From assembly GCF_000376225.1 (NCBI RefSeq), contig NZ_AQXL01000117.1, positions 1 to 64,000 on the forward strand: a DNA stretch of 64,000 nt, written 5' to 3'. Position numbers and translations under genes: made by a program. Origin of the DNA: Effusibacillus pohliae DSM 22757. GTDB taxonomy: Bacteria > Bacillota > Bacilli > Tumebacillales > Effusibacillaceae. Under the pieces are notes generated by a model, which searched no databases, was not told where the DNA came from, and worked only from the letters and a program-made list of their open reading frames with translations. How positions within the stretch are numbered: the stretch's first letter is position 1; every line of letters starts with the position of its first letter. Shown one piece after another: positions 18,435-27,500 of the stretch.

Positions 18435-19976
18435 TTAGAACCGCTCGGACACGACTTTCGCCTGCGTGAACAGCAGCAGGTAGTCGCGGCCGCCCGCTTT
18501 CGAGTCGGTGCCCGACATGTTGAATCCGCCGAACGGGTGCACACCGACCAGCGCGCCGGTGCACTTGCGGTTGAAGTAGAGATTGCCGCAGTGCATATGT
18601 TTGCGCGCGTATTCCAGATGCTCCCGGTCATTGCTGTACAGCGACCCGGTCAAGCCGTACTCGGTGTTGTTGAACACTTCGATCGCTTTTTCAAAGCTGT
18701 CCGCTTTATAGAACGCGAGCACCGGTCCGAAGATCTCTTCCAGCATGATGCGGGCGTCTTCCTTCACATCGGCAATGATCGTCGGCTGGATGTAATAGCC
18801 GTTCCCTTCCGCCTTGCCGCCGCCGAGCACCAGGCGACCTTCGCCCTTGCCGATCTCGATGTATTCGAGAATCTTGTTGTAGGCGTTCTCGTCGATCACC
18901 GGACCGATCGGATAGTTTTCTTCCGGCAGACCGATCTGCAGCGCTTTCGTTTTTTCCACTACTTTCTCGAGCACCGCGTCGTACACGTCCTTATGTACGA
19001 TCGCGCGGGAGCCGGCCGAACATTTTTGTCCTTGGAAACCGAACGCCGATTGCACAATGCCGACAGCCGCTTCTTCGATATCGGCCGACGCGTCGACGAC
19101 GACCGCATCCTTGCCGCCCATTTCCGCCACCAGCCGCTTGATCCAGATTTGACCTTCCGCCGTTTTCGCGATCCGTTCATTGATCCGCAAGCCCACGTCA
19201 CGCGATCCCGTGAACGAAACGAAGCGGGTTTTCGGATGCTCCACGAGAAAATCGCCGATTTCCGATCCGGAACCCGGAACAAAATTGATGACACCCGGCG
19301 GCAGACCGATCTCTTCCATCAGTTCCACAAACTTGGCCGCGATGATCGGCGACGTGGAAGCCGGCTTCAGCAGCACGGTGTTCCCGGCAACGATCGCGGC
19401 GGTGGTCATCCCCACCATGATCGCCAGCGGGAAGTTCCACGGCGGGATAATGATGCCGACCCCAAGCGGGATGTAGTACAAGCGATTGTCTTCGCCCGGC
19501 AGTGGCACCAACGGTTGCGGACCGCCCAAGCGGATCATCTCGCGCCCGTAGAACTCCATAAAGTCGATCGCTTCGGCCACGTCGGCATCCGCTTCCGCCC
19601 AGTTTTTGCCCACTTCATAGACCATCCAGGCGGCAAACTCAAACTTGCGGCGGCGCATCACAGCCGCTGCCTTGAACAGATAGCCGGCGCGCGTCTCGGG
19701 ATCGACGTATTGCCAGGTCTTGAACGTTTCCAGCGCCACCTGGATCGCCTTTTCCGCCAGATTCCTGTCCGCTTGCGACTGGATGCCGACCACTTCGTCC
19801 AGATTGCCCGGGTTGATCGACTTCACTTTTTTCTCCGTAAAAATCTTCTCGCCGCCGATGACCAGCGGATACTCCTTGCCAAGCTCCGACTTCACCTTGG
19901 CCAGTGCGGCCTGCATCGCCTGCTTGTTTGCCGGATCGGCAAAATTGGTGAACGGTTCGTTGCGGAATTCGATCAT
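18435..19976 (-). CDS. putC: 1-pyrroline-5-carboxylate dehydrogenase (copy 2, put operon)
   Basis: 513 aa, same length as the copy at 7040 and nearly identical in long stretches (e.g. the region around [20 protein letters not shown] and the C-terminal 40 residues), so a paralogue by duplication. Catalytic Cys ([11 protein letters not shown]) and Glu (AEMGGKDA) are intact. Second gene of putB-putC, 20 nt after proline dehydrogenase; it completes proline to glutamate. Start at MIEFRNEP behind GGGAGGATGCAGGAAC. It could equally be named rocA2; the put assignment rests on the operon. Confidence 0.94.
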   Translation of the reverse strand: MIEFRNEPFTNFADPANKQAMQAALAKVKSELGKEYPLVIGGEKIFTEKKVKSINPGNLDEVVGIQSQADRNLAEKAIQVALETFKTWQYVDPETRAGYLFKAAAVMRRRKFEFAAWMVYEVGKNWAEADADVAEAIDFMEFYGREMIRLGGPQPLVPLPGEDNRLYYIPLGVGIIIPPWNFPLAIMVGMTTAAIVAGNTVLLKPASTSPIIAAKFVELMEEIGLPPGVINFVPGSGSEIGDFLVEHPKTRFVSFTGSRDVGLRINERIAKTAEGQIWIKRLVAEMGGKDAVVVDASADIEEAAVGIVQSAFGFQGQKCSAGSRAIVHKDVYDAVLEKVVEKTKALQIGLPEENYPIGPVIDENAYNKILEYIEIGKGEGRLVLGGGKAEGNGYYIQPTIIADVKEDARIMLEEIFGPVLAFYKADSFEKAIEVFNNTEYGLTGSLYSNDREHLEYARKHMHCGNLYFNRKCTGALVGVHPFGGFNMSGTDSKAGGRDYLLLFTQAKVVSERF

Positions 19977-19996
19977 GTTCCTGCATCCTCCCAACG

Positions 19997-20905
19997 TTAT
20001 TTTTTCAACATCGACTTCAAAACAAACGCCACGTTGGCGGGACGTTCCGCCAGACGGCGCATGAAGTAGCCGTACCAGTCGTTGCCGTAAGGCACATACA
20101 CGCGCATCGTGTAGCCTTCGTTCGCCAGCTGCTGCTGCAGTTGCACGCGAATCCCGTATAGCATCTGGAATTCAAACTGAGAGTTCGGGATGTTGTGTTG
20201 TTTCACAAACCGTTTCACGTGCTCGATGACTTTTTCGTCATGGGTCGCGATCGCCGCATAATTGCCGTACAGCAGGTGTTTTTCGATCAGTTTAATGAAG
20301 TTGCGGTCGACATCCTCTTTGTTGGGAAACGCAACCTCCGGCGATTCCTTGTACGCCCCTTTGACCAGACGGAGATTCGGCTTGAACTGGTCCAAATCGT
20401 CGAGATCCGCCTCGCTTTTGTAGAGGTACGCCTGAATCACAAGGCCGACCGTTGCGCCATACTCCCGCCGCAACTCCTTAAAAATCTCGATCGTGACCTC
20501 GTTGTGTGCGTAATCTTCCATATCGATCCGCACAAAATTATCATATTGTTTCGCGCGGTCGAGAATACGCCGCATGTTGTCCATGCACAGTTCTTTCGAA
20601 ATATCGAGTCCCAGTTGCGTCAGCTTGAGGGACAGGTTGGACCGCACCCCCGCTCTGTGAATCGCATCGAGCGTACGGATGCAGTAATCGGCCGACTCAA
20701 TCGCCTCCTCGCGGCTGAACACAAACTCACCCAGATGGTCGAGCGTTGCGACAATCCCTTGCGCATTCAGTTCGCGTACGACGGCGATTGCCGAGTCGAT
20801 CGTCTCGCCCGCCACAAACCGGCTGGCGCCGAAGCGGAGTCCGTATTTTTTCGCCGCCCGGTTGGCCGTCCGGTTCTTCGACAAAAACAGCAACGTATTG
20901 CGCAT
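19997..20905 (-). CDS. putB: Proline dehydrogenase
   Basis: 302 aa, monofunctional PRODH (Bacillus PutB about 303). FAD-dependent proline to P5C at the membrane face. Barrel motifs: VTVDHLGEF-like [68 protein letters not shown] and [23 protein letters not shown] place the start at [11 protein letters not shown] (TTTGGAG, 8 nt spacing). Longer starts at 20941/20950 fall only about 0-10 nt from the predicted sigma-54 start site and would lack a ribosome site on the mRNA. Confidence 0.92.
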   Translation of the reverse strand: MRNTLLFLSKNRTANRAAKKYGLRFGASRFVAGETIDSAIAVVRELNAQGIVATLDHLGEFVFSREEAIESADYCIRTLDAIHRAGVRSNLSLKLTQLGLDISKELCMDNMRRILDRAKQYDNFVRIDMEDYAHNEVTIEIFKELRREYGATVGLVIQAYLYKSEADLDDLDQFKPNLRLVKGAYKESPEVAFPNKEDVDRNFIKLIEKHLLYGNYAAIATHDEKVIEHVKRFVKQHNIPNSQFEFQMLYGIRVQLQQQLANEGYTMRVYVPYGNDWYGYFMRRLAERPANVAFVLKSMLKK

Positions 20906-20961
20906 CAGTTGCTCCAAACCAAAATCCCCTTTCTTGCCCATGTTTCTCACCCTTATGTGTA

Positions 20962-20977
20962 AGCAATATTCGTGCCA
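20962..20977 (-). promoter_or_regulatory. Sigma-54 promoter of putBC
   Basis: Minus strand TGGCACGAATATTGCT, exact -24/-12 consensus. Predicted start near 20951, giving a leader of about 45 nt to the chosen putB start. Confidence 0.9.
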
Positions 20978-21018
20978 ACCAAATATCCGGCTTGGAATGC
21001 GGCTTGGACAAAATCAAC

Positions 21019-21067
21019 TTGAACACATTTGTTTAACATCCGGATACACAGTTGTTCAACATTGAAC
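21019..21067. promoter_or_regulatory. Candidate PutR activating sites
   Basis: Two palindromes built on TTGAACA half-sites: TTGAACACATTTGTTTAA (21019-21036, one mismatch) and GTTCAACATTGAAC (21054-21067, perfect arms). They lie 45-105 nt upstream of the putB -24/-12 element and abut the putR promoter, fitting both activation and autoregulation. Confidence 0.55.
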
Positions 21068-21071
21068 ATAT

Positions 21072-21100
21072 TTGAACATTTTTGTCTCATCTTGTACAAT
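21072..21100 (+). promoter_or_regulatory. Sigma-A promoter of putR
   Basis: TTGAAC, 17-nt spacer, TACAAT. The -35 is itself a TTGAACA half-site. Confidence 0.75.
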
Positions 21101-21157
21101 ACGCTTGACAAGCGGCACAGCTCAAATCCACTACGACTGAAAACGGGGGATCTCGCA

Positions 21158-22537
21158 ATGCCACTTTCCCGAACCGAGTGTATCCTGCAAACCTTGCTTG
21201 ATACAGTCAACGAAGCGATCACCATCGTCGACGAGGACGGCACCGTCACCCATTGGAACCGGGCGGCGGAAGAATTGTACAACATCCCGGCAGCCGCCAT
21301 CGTCGGCAGGAACATCGCCGATTTTCGCTGGAACTCGTTAATGATCGCCCAGATCCTGCAGGAAGGGCGGCCGATCCGGCAAGCCTACCATGAACCGCGC
21401 CCGGGGACGCACGTCCTGGTCAACACTTCGCCGGTTGTCGCAGACGGCCGGATCATCGGCGCCATCTCCTCCGAGCAGGATGTCACCAAACTCGTCCGGC
21501 TCGGCAACGAGTTGTTCGCGACGACTTCCCAATTGCGAACGCTCGAGGAAAAAATGACACAGTATGCACCGACCGACGATCCGTTTCATCCGATCAAAGG
21601 AAACGGTCCGACCATTTCTCGCACGATCCGGATCGCCCGCCGCGTCGCTCCGACCGATGCGACCGTCTTGATCTCCGGCGAATCGGGTGTCGGCAAGGAA
21701 CTGTTCGCTCACGCCATCCACCGGGCCAGCCGCCGTTCCGGCAAACCGTTTGTCGCCATCAATTGCGGGGCCATTCCGGCTGCTCTGTTTGAAAGCGAGC
21801 TGTTCGGGTACCAGTCCGGCGCGTTCACCGGAGCGGACCGTAAAGGCAAGCCGGGAAAAATGGAACTCGCCGACGGCGGCACCCTGTTTCTCGACGAGAT
21901 TGGCGAACTGCCGCTCGACATGCAGGTCAAATTGCTGCGCGCACTGCAGGAACGGCAATTTTACCGCGTCGGCGGCACCGAACCGGTGCAAGTCGATGTC
22001 CGCATCATTGCGGCCACCAACCGTAATCTGGAAGAGCGAGTCGCGCAAGGTTCCTTCCGAGAAGATCTGTACTACCGGTTGAATGTCGTCGCACTCGAGA
22101 TCCCTCCCTTGCGGGAGCGCATCGAGGACATCCCAGAACTCGTGCAGTTGTTTACAAAGGAAATCGCCCTTCAATACGGAAAACCGGTTCCACAATACGA
22201 TCCGGAAGTGGTCGTCAGCCTGATGCACTATCCGTGGCCGGGGAATATCCGGCAGCTTCGCAACGTGATCGAGCGGCTGGTGATTCTCACCGAAGGCAGC
22301 CGCATCCGGCGGGAGCATCTGCCGTCCTCGATCCGGGCACCGCGCCTCGACGCCGATATTCCCCCTACAGCCGCACCCGATTTTGACCAAGGGGAAACAA
22401 CGGAACCCGAGTCGGAATTGCAACAGATTCGGAGCGCGTTGCGAACCACCTACGGCAATAAGGCAGCGGCGGCAAAATTGCTCGGCATCTCGCGCGGTAC
22501 TCTGTACAACAAGCTGCGCAAGTACGGGCTGCGGTAA
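21158..22537 (+). CDS. putR: Sigma-54-dependent activator of proline catabolism (PutR-like)
   Basis: 459 aa. PAS domain (about 1-110), AAA+ (about 140-375) and Fis-type HTH (about 415-458: [27 protein letters not shown]). All working motifs present: Walker [15 protein letters not shown] loop, Walker [14 protein letters not shown] and the [11 protein letters not shown] sensor. Divergent from putBC. Start at MPLSRTE behind GGGGGATCTCGCA; in-frame codons further up belong to the operator/promoter. Confidence 0.9.
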   Translation: MPLSRTECILQTLLDTVNEAITIVDEDGTVTHWNRAAEELYNIPAAAIVGRNIADFRWNSLMIAQILQEGRPIRQAYHEPRPGTHVLVNTSPVVADGRIIGAISSEQDVTKLVRLGNELFATTSQLRTLEEKMTQYAPTDDPFHPIKGNGPTISRTIRIARRVAPTDATVLISGESGVGKELFAHAIHRASRRSGKPFVAINCGAIPAALFESELFGYQSGAFTGADRKGKPGKMELADGGTLFLDEIGELPLDMQVKLLRALQERQFYRVGGTEPVQVDVRIIAATNRNLEERVAQGSFREDLYYRLNVVALEIPPLRERIEDIPELVQLFTKEIALQYGKPVPQYDPEVVVSLMHYPWPGNIRQLRNVIERLVILTEGSRIRREHLPSSIRAPRLDADIPPTAAPDFDQGETTEPESELQQIRSALRTTYGNKAAAAKLLGISRGTLYNKLRKYGLR

Positions 22538-22664
22538 GGGAGCGAGCCGCTCTCCTGCGGCCGCCGATGGAGTCGACGATTGCGGACCCCGTCCGATGAT
22601 TGGCCCGTCTGTCACCCGACCGCGGCCGCAGCACCCTGCCCCACGGCCCAACTTCGGGCAGCGG
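22538..22664. other. Convergent spacer with a long inverted repeat
   Basis: CTGCGGCCGC (22555-22564) and GCGGCCGCAG (22622-22631) can close a long hairpin between the converging putR and livF genes. No U-tract; probably a weak bidirectional stop. Confidence 0.4.
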
Positions 22665-23384
22665 TTACACACTTGCCAGATACGCTTTGACGATCCGGTC
22701 GTCTTCCCGCAGTTTTTCCGCGCGGTCCTGCATCGTGATGCGGCCGGTTTCGATCACATAGCCGGTGTGCGCCAGTTTCAGTGCCGCTTTCGCATTTTGC
22801 TCGACCAGCAGAACGGTCGTCCCCTGTTCATTGATCTGTTTAATAATTTTCATAATCCCCTGCACGACGATCGGTGCCAGTCCCATCGACGGCTCATCCA
22901 GCATAAGCAGCTTCGGGTCGCTCATCAGCGCCCGGCCGATCGCCAGCATCTGCTGTTCGCCGCCGGACAGTGTCCCCGCCTTCTGCTTGTGCCGCTCTTT
23001 CAGCCGCGGAAACAGCTCAAACACCTGTTCCATCGTCCGTTTGATGAACTTCGGGTCTTTCCGTTTTGTAAAGCTGCCCAGCTCCAGATTTTCCGTGACG
23101 GTCATCCCGCCAAAAATCCGGCGGCCCTCCGGCACGTGCACGATCCCAAGCTCCACAATCTGGTGCGGCAACAGCTTGCTGATATCTTGCCCCATAAACC
23201 GGATGCTGCCACTGCGGGCGCGAACCAGTCCGGAGATCGTTTTCAGCGTCGTGCTTTTGCCCGCCCCGTTGCTGCCGAGCAGCGCGACGATCTCCCCCTG
23301 CCGCACCGTCAGGTCGATGCCTTTGAGTGCCTGGATCTTGCCGTAATAGGCATCCACCTGGGAGAGTTCCAGCAATACACTCAC
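22665..23384 (-). CDS. livF: Branched-chain amino-acid ABC transporter ATPase LivF
   Basis: 239 aa. Walker A GSNGAGKST, signature LSGGEQQMLAIGRAL, Walker B LLMLDEPSMGLAP. Matches the LivF type (VLLELSQVDAYYGKIQALKGI start; VPEGRRIFGGMTV). Overlaps livG by 4 nt. Last gene of livKHMGF. Confidence 0.94.
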   Translation of the reverse strand: MSVLLELSQVDAYYGKIQALKGIDLTVRQGEIVALLGSNGAGKSTTLKTISGLVRARSGSIRFMGQDISKLLPHQIVELGIVHVPEGRRIFGGMTVTENLELGSFTKRKDPKFIKRTMEQVFELFPRLKERHKQKAGTLSGGEQQMLAIGRALMSDPKLLMLDEPSMGLAPIVVQGIMKIIKQINEQGTTVLLVEQNAKAALKLAHTGYVIETGRITMQDRAEKLREDDRIVKAYLASV

Positions 23385-24154
23385 ACCGCATCCTCCTCCT
23401 TCCCGAGGTAGGCTTCGATCACCAGCGGATTGTTCAACACATCGGCAGGTGATCCTTCCGCAATCTTCTGTCCGTAATTCAACACCAGAATCCGTTCCGA
23501 CACCTGATTGACCAGTCCCATGTCATGTTCGATCAACACCACTGTCAGATCGAACTCCTCCCGAATCCGTTGAATCAGCCGGACCAGCTCCAGTTTCTCG
23601 CTGTGGTTCAATCCGGCAGCCGGCTCGTCCAGCAACAGAAGCTTCGGTTTTGTCGCCAGCGCCCTGGCGATTTCCACATGCCGCTGGATGCCGTACGGCA
23701 GATTTTTTGCCAATCGCCCGGCATATTGCTTGATTCCGACAAACTCCATGCAGGACTCGGCGACCGAGCGGATCAGCTCTTCTTCCCGCTTTTGCGCCGG
23801 TGTCCGGAACAGGGCGCCAAATACTCCCTGCGACGTTTTGCTGTGCATGCCGCTCATCACGTTTTCCAGTACCGACAGGTTGGGGAACAGCCGCAAATTT
23901 TGAAACGTGCGGGCCATTCCCAGCTTGGTGATCTGGCTCGGCTTTTTGCCGACGATGCGGACGCCGTTGAATTGGATATCACCGCTGGTCGGCTTGTAAA
24001 AACCGGTGATCATATTGAACAGGGAGGTTTTGCCGGCTCCGTTTGGTCCGATCACGCTGATGATCGTCCGCTCCGGAATTTCAAAGCTGAGGTCGTTGAC
24101 CGCCGTCAGGCCGCCGAACCGTAACGTCAGATGCTCCACTTTAAGCAGAGACAT
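23381..24154 (-). CDS. livG: Branched-chain amino-acid ABC transporter ATPase LivG
   Basis: 257 aa. Walker A GPNGAGKTS, LivG-type ARTFQNLRLFPNLSVLENVMSG, and LLLDEPAAGLNHSE. The signature region reads LPYGIQRHVEIARAL, the degenerate LSGGQ typical of LivG. Overlaps livM by 14 nt. Confidence 0.94.
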   Translation of the reverse strand: MSLLKVEHLTLRFGGLTAVNDLSFEIPERTIISVIGPNGAGKTSLFNMITGFYKPTSGDIQFNGVRIVGKKPSQITKLGMARTFQNLRLFPNLSVLENVMSGMHSKTSQGVFGALFRTPAQKREEELIRSVAESCMEFVGIKQYAGRLAKNLPYGIQRHVEIARALATKPKLLLLDEPAAGLNHSEKLELVRLIQRIREEFDLTVVLIEHDMGLVNQVSERILVLNYGQKIAEGSPADVLNNPLVIEAYLGKEEDAV

Positions 24155-25109
24155 TGGATCCTCCCCTTTCCGGTTGCTCGATCAGGATATCCTTGCGGAC
24201 AGGCCACAAGCCTTGCGGGCGGAACAGCATCATCAAGACCAGCGCCACCCCGAACAACAAGAACCGCCAGTCGGAAAAATTGCGCATCGCTTCCGGCAGC
24301 AGGATGACCAGCACCGCCCCCAGCACAACGCCGGGCAAACGGCCAAGTCCGCCGAGGACGATCGCCAGCAGGATCATCACCGACTGCATGAAGTTGAAAC
24401 TTTCCGGTGCGATCGCCGACATTTTGACGGCGAACAGCGATCCGGCAAACCCGCCGAACACCGCCCCGATCGCATACGCCAGCAGTTTCAGCCGCACGCG
24501 GTCGATGCCCATCGCTTCCGCCGCATCTTCATCTTCCCGGATGTACTGCCACGCCCGGCCGATCCGCGAGTGCCCCAGCCGGTAGACTGCAAACAGCGTA
24601 ACGATGGCAAGCACCAGCATCGCATAGTAAAAATCGGTGATCGTCGATAGCGTATAGCCGCCGATTTGCGGCCGCGGAATGCCGAAAATGCCGGACGCGG
24701 AGCCGGTGATCTGTAGATTTTTGGCGGAAATGCGGATGATCTCGCCAAACCCGAGGGTGACGATCGCCAGGTAGTCGCTGCGCAGCCGGAGTGTCGGCGC
24801 GCCGATGATGACGCCCGCCAAACCGGCCAGAATGCCCGCCAGCAAAAATGTCACCCAAAACGATAGCTTGTACTGCGTCATCAGAATTCCAGTGGTATAG
24901 GCACCCACCGCAAAAAAGGCGGAATACCCGAGATCCAGCAATCCGGCGTAACCGACCACCACATTCAAACCAAGCGCCAGCACGATGTAAAACAGAGCCA
25001 TCGTGGCGACGTCCATCCAGTAGTTGTTGCTAAAAACCGGAAACAGCAGCGCGATCGCGGCCAATCCGGCAAGCGCAAAGCGATTGGCCTGTTGCTTGTT
25101 GTTTCGCAT
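24141..25109 (-). CDS. livM: Branched-chain amino-acid ABC permease LivM
   Basis: 322 aa, 8-10 membrane helices. LivM hallmarks: GLNVVVGYAGLLDLGYSAFFAVGAYT, LRLRSDYLAIVTLGFGEIIRI, and the EAA-like loop YIREDEDAAEAMGIDRVRLKL. One nucleotide gap to livH. Confidence 0.93.
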   Translation of the reverse strand: MRNNKQQANRFALAGLAAIALLFPVFSNNYWMDVATMALFYIVLALGLNVVVGYAGLLDLGYSAFFAVGAYTTGILMTQYKLSFWVTFLLAGILAGLAGVIIGAPTLRLRSDYLAIVTLGFGEIIRISAKNLQITGSASGIFGIPRPQIGGYTLSTITDFYYAMLVLAIVTLFAVYRLGHSRIGRAWQYIREDEDAAEAMGIDRVRLKLLAYAIGAVFGGFAGSLFAVKMSAIAPESFNFMQSVMILLAIVLGGLGRLPGVVLGAVLVILLPEAMRNFSDWRFLLFGVALVLMMLFRPQGLWPVRKDILIEQPERGGSNVSA

Positions 25110-25110
25110 C

Positions 25111-26004
25111 CTACATCCTCTCCGTCACTTTTTCGCCGAGCAACCCGGTCGGCTTCAAAGTCAGAATGAGAATCAAAATCGCAAACGCAAACACATCTTT
25201 CCATTCGCCACCGGCGTAAACCGTGCCGAACGTCTCCAGCACCCCCAGCACCAGCCCGCCGAGCATCGCTCCCGGGATGCTGCCGATGCCGCCGATCACC
25301 GCTGCTGTAAATGCTTTCAAACCGACGATAAATCCCATCAAAAAGTTGATCTGACCGTAATAAAGCCCCGCCATCATGCCAGCCGCGGCCGCCAACGCCG
25401 AACCGATAAAAAACGTCAGGCTAATGATCCGGTGCACCGGAATCCCCATCAGCGAAGTGGCTGTCTGGTCGATCGCAATGGCGCGCATCGCCTTGCCGTA
25501 CAATGTGCCGTTCACAAACCACTGCAAGCCGACCATCAACAGGACCGAAATCAGGATCAGCCCGATCTGAGAATACGTGATGGTGGCTCCGGCCAACTGG
25601 AACCCGGAGATCGGAAGCTGTGCCGGGAACACCTTGAAACTCGGACCGTAGGACAGCATCACCCCATTTTCCAGGACCAGCGATACACCGACCGCCGTAA
25701 TCAAAATGGTCAGCCGGGACGAGGACAGCAGCGGCCGGTAAGCGACCCGCTCAATCCCGATCCCGAGCAACCCGGTCACCAGCATCGCCGCCAGAAACGC
25801 CGCCGCGATGCCGAGCACTCCCGTTTCGCCCGTAAAAAGCGACAACACGGTAAAGCCGGCGAACGCACCCACCATGTACAGATCACCGTGTGCAAAATTC
25901 AAAAGTTTAATGATTCCATACACCATCGAATACCCGAGGGCGATCAAACTGTAAAACGAGCCGACCACAATGGCGTTCGCCAACTGCTGGATGAAAATAT
26001 CCAT
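25111..26004 (-). CDS. livH: Branched-chain amino-acid ABC permease LivH
   Basis: 297 aa, about 8 membrane helices. Motifs SFYSLIALGYSMVYGIIKLLNFAHGDLYMVGAF (LivH N-terminus) and MRAIAIDQTATSLMGIPVHRI. AAAGGAG is followed by two tandem ATGs; I chose the second (7-nt spacing). The ORF can extend 6 codons to 26022. Confidence 0.93.
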   Translation of the reverse strand: MDIFIQQLANAIVVGSFYSLIALGYSMVYGIIKLLNFAHGDLYMVGAFAGFTVLSLFTGETGVLGIAAAFLAAMLVTGLLGIGIERVAYRPLLSSSRLTILITAVGVSLVLENGVMLSYGPSFKVFPAQLPISGFQLAGATITYSQIGLILISVLLMVGLQWFVNGTLYGKAMRAIAIDQTATSLMGIPVHRIISLTFFIGSALAAAAGMMAGLYYGQINFLMGFIVGLKAFTAAVIGGIGSIPGAMLGGLVLGVLETFGTVYAGGEWKDVFAFAILILILTLKPTGLLGEKVTERM

Positions 26005-26038
26005 CATTCCACTCCTTTCCATGCCCGTCCCTTCAGTA

Positions 26039-26066
26039 AGAATCCCGGGCTAATCCCCGGGATTCT
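26039..26066 (-). terminator. Hairpin between livK and livH
   Basis: AGAATCCCGGG / CCCGGGATTCT. Likely a partial terminator or stabiliser that keeps the binding protein more abundant than the permease, as is common after solute-binding genes. Confidence 0.65.
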
Positions 26067-26081
26067 CGCTGTCTGAAACCG

Positions 26082-27239
26082 TTATTGCGGAAGTGCAAAC
26101 TTACCGTCTTTCACTTGAATCACGATGAAGTTCGATTTTTCCAACGTGCCATCCGGCTTGAACGACAGGTCGCCGCCGAACGTTTTGAAGCCTTTCGTCT
26201 CTTGCAGAGCTTTCACGATCGCCGCTTTGTCGGTCGAGTTGGCGCGGGTAATCGCGTCGGCCAGCAGGCGCATACCGTCATAGGAGAGAGCCGAGTAAGG
26301 GCCCGGTTCTTCCTTGAATTTCGCCTTGTACGAGTCAATGAACGATTTCGCACCGGGGATGAATTCCGGCGTCGGGCTGGTCGTGACAAACGTTCCTTCC
26401 GCCGCCTGTTTGCCGGCAATGTCAATCAGCGTCTTGTCGTTTGCTCCGTCACCCACGCCGATCGCACCCGGAACGCCCAACTGCTTGAACTGTTTGATCA
26501 ACAGTCCGCCGGCCGCATAGTACGCGGTCCAATAGGTGGCGTCCGGTTTGGCCGCTTTGAGTTTGGTCAGCAGCGAGGTGAAATCTTTCTCGTCAGGATT
26601 GACCGCTTCAAACGCGACCACTTCCCCGCCTTTTTGCTGCACGGCCTGCTTGGTGCTTTCCGCCAGATCCTTGGCGAAAGCGGAGTTGTCATGGACGATC
26701 GCGATCCGTTTTGCCTTCAGCTGGTTGACCATGTAGTCGGCCGCTTTGTCCGCCTGATGGAGCGTCGTTCCGTTGATCAAAAAGATTTCCTTATAGCCTT
26801 GCGCCGGGATTTTTGCCGAGTTGGCAGCGGTTACAACCATCGGGATGCCCGCGTTGTGATAGACGCCGGACGCCGGCAGCGTAGCCCCGGAACAATAGCC
26901 GCCAACAACCGCCACCACGCCTTGCGACACGAGCTTGTTGGCAGCTGCAGTCGCCGTTTGCGGGTCGCATGCATCGTCTGCAAACACCAATTTGATCTGT
27001 TTGCCGTTGATGCCGCCTTTCGCGTTGATTTCATCGGCTGCCAGTTGGATCGCCTGGTTGATGTCCTTGCCCATTTTCGCTTCCGAACCGGTAGTCGGCG
27101 ATTGCACGCCGATCAAAATCTCGCTGCCGGAAGCGCCTCCCTGCCCGGACGATCCGGAAGAACCGCCCGCTCCGCACGCCGTCAATGCAAAAAGCGATGC
27201 GGCGGACAGTCCAATCCCAATTTTCCTCCACACCTTCAT
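26082..27239 (-). CDS. livK: Amino-acid-binding lipoprotein LivK/LivJ type
   Basis: 385 aa, type I periplasmic-binding fold tethered to the membrane: signal peptide KVWRKIGIGLSAASLFALTAC with a lipobox (LTAC), a Gly/Ser linker, then ILIGVQSPTTGSEAKMGKDI, INGKQIKLVFADDACDPQTA and YWTAYYAAGGLLIKQ. It captures a branched-chain or related amino acid for LivHMGF. Start at MKVWRK behind AAGGGGGTCTTACAGAA. Confidence 0.93.
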   Translation of the reverse strand: MKVWRKIGIGLSAASLFALTACGAGGSSGSSGQGGASGSEILIGVQSPTTGSEAKMGKDINQAIQLAADEINAKGGINGKQIKLVFADDACDPQTATAAANKLVSQGVVAVVGGYCSGATLPASGVYHNAGIPMVVTAANSAKIPAQGYKEIFLINGTTLHQADKAADYMVNQLKAKRIAIVHDNSAFAKDLAESTKQAVQQKGGEVVAFEAVNPDEKDFTSLLTKLKAAKPDATYWTAYYAAGGLLIKQFKQLGVPGAIGVGDGANDKTLIDIAGKQAAEGTFVTTSPTPEFIPGAKSFIDSYKAKFKEEPGPYSALSYDGMRLLADAITRANSTDKAAIVKALQETKGFKTFGGDLSFKPDGTLEKSNFIVIQVKDGKFALPQ

Positions 27240-27354
27240 TTCTGTAAGACCCCCTTTGATCATGGATGATTTACTCCGCGTTAGCCGCTTAGACGCAGGC
27301 ACATCTAACTACCGATTGTTTGGTAGTAGACGAAACGGTGAATAGGTGTTTAAA

Positions 27355-27383
27355 ATTAGACATATCAGCGATAATGTGTCCAA
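27355..27383 (-). promoter_or_regulatory. Sigma-A promoter of the liv operon
   Basis: Minus strand TTGGAC, 17 nt, TCTAAT. The start would lie about 110 nt before livK. Confidence 0.65.
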
Positions 27384-27394
27384 ATCTTGAACAC
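27376..27394. promoter_or_regulatory. Palindromic operator over the liv -35 box
   Basis: GTGTCCAAATCTTGAACAC: arms GTGTYCAA/TTGRACAC around ATC, one mismatch. It covers the -35 of the liv promoter (27378-27383), so a protein bound here would block it. Half-sites resemble the TTGAACA boxes at the putBC locus. Confidence 0.6.
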
Positions 27395-27500
27395 CCACGC
27401 CATAATTCTACACTACCTGACTCAGTTTCGACAACACCCAATTTGCGTATTTATACAAAAACTTGAATAATAGAGATAGCCTTTGGGGTGGGAGTGTATG

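Noticed and set aside
21338-22672. 444-codon frame opposite putR
   Set aside because: Antisense shadow of the AAA+ gene.
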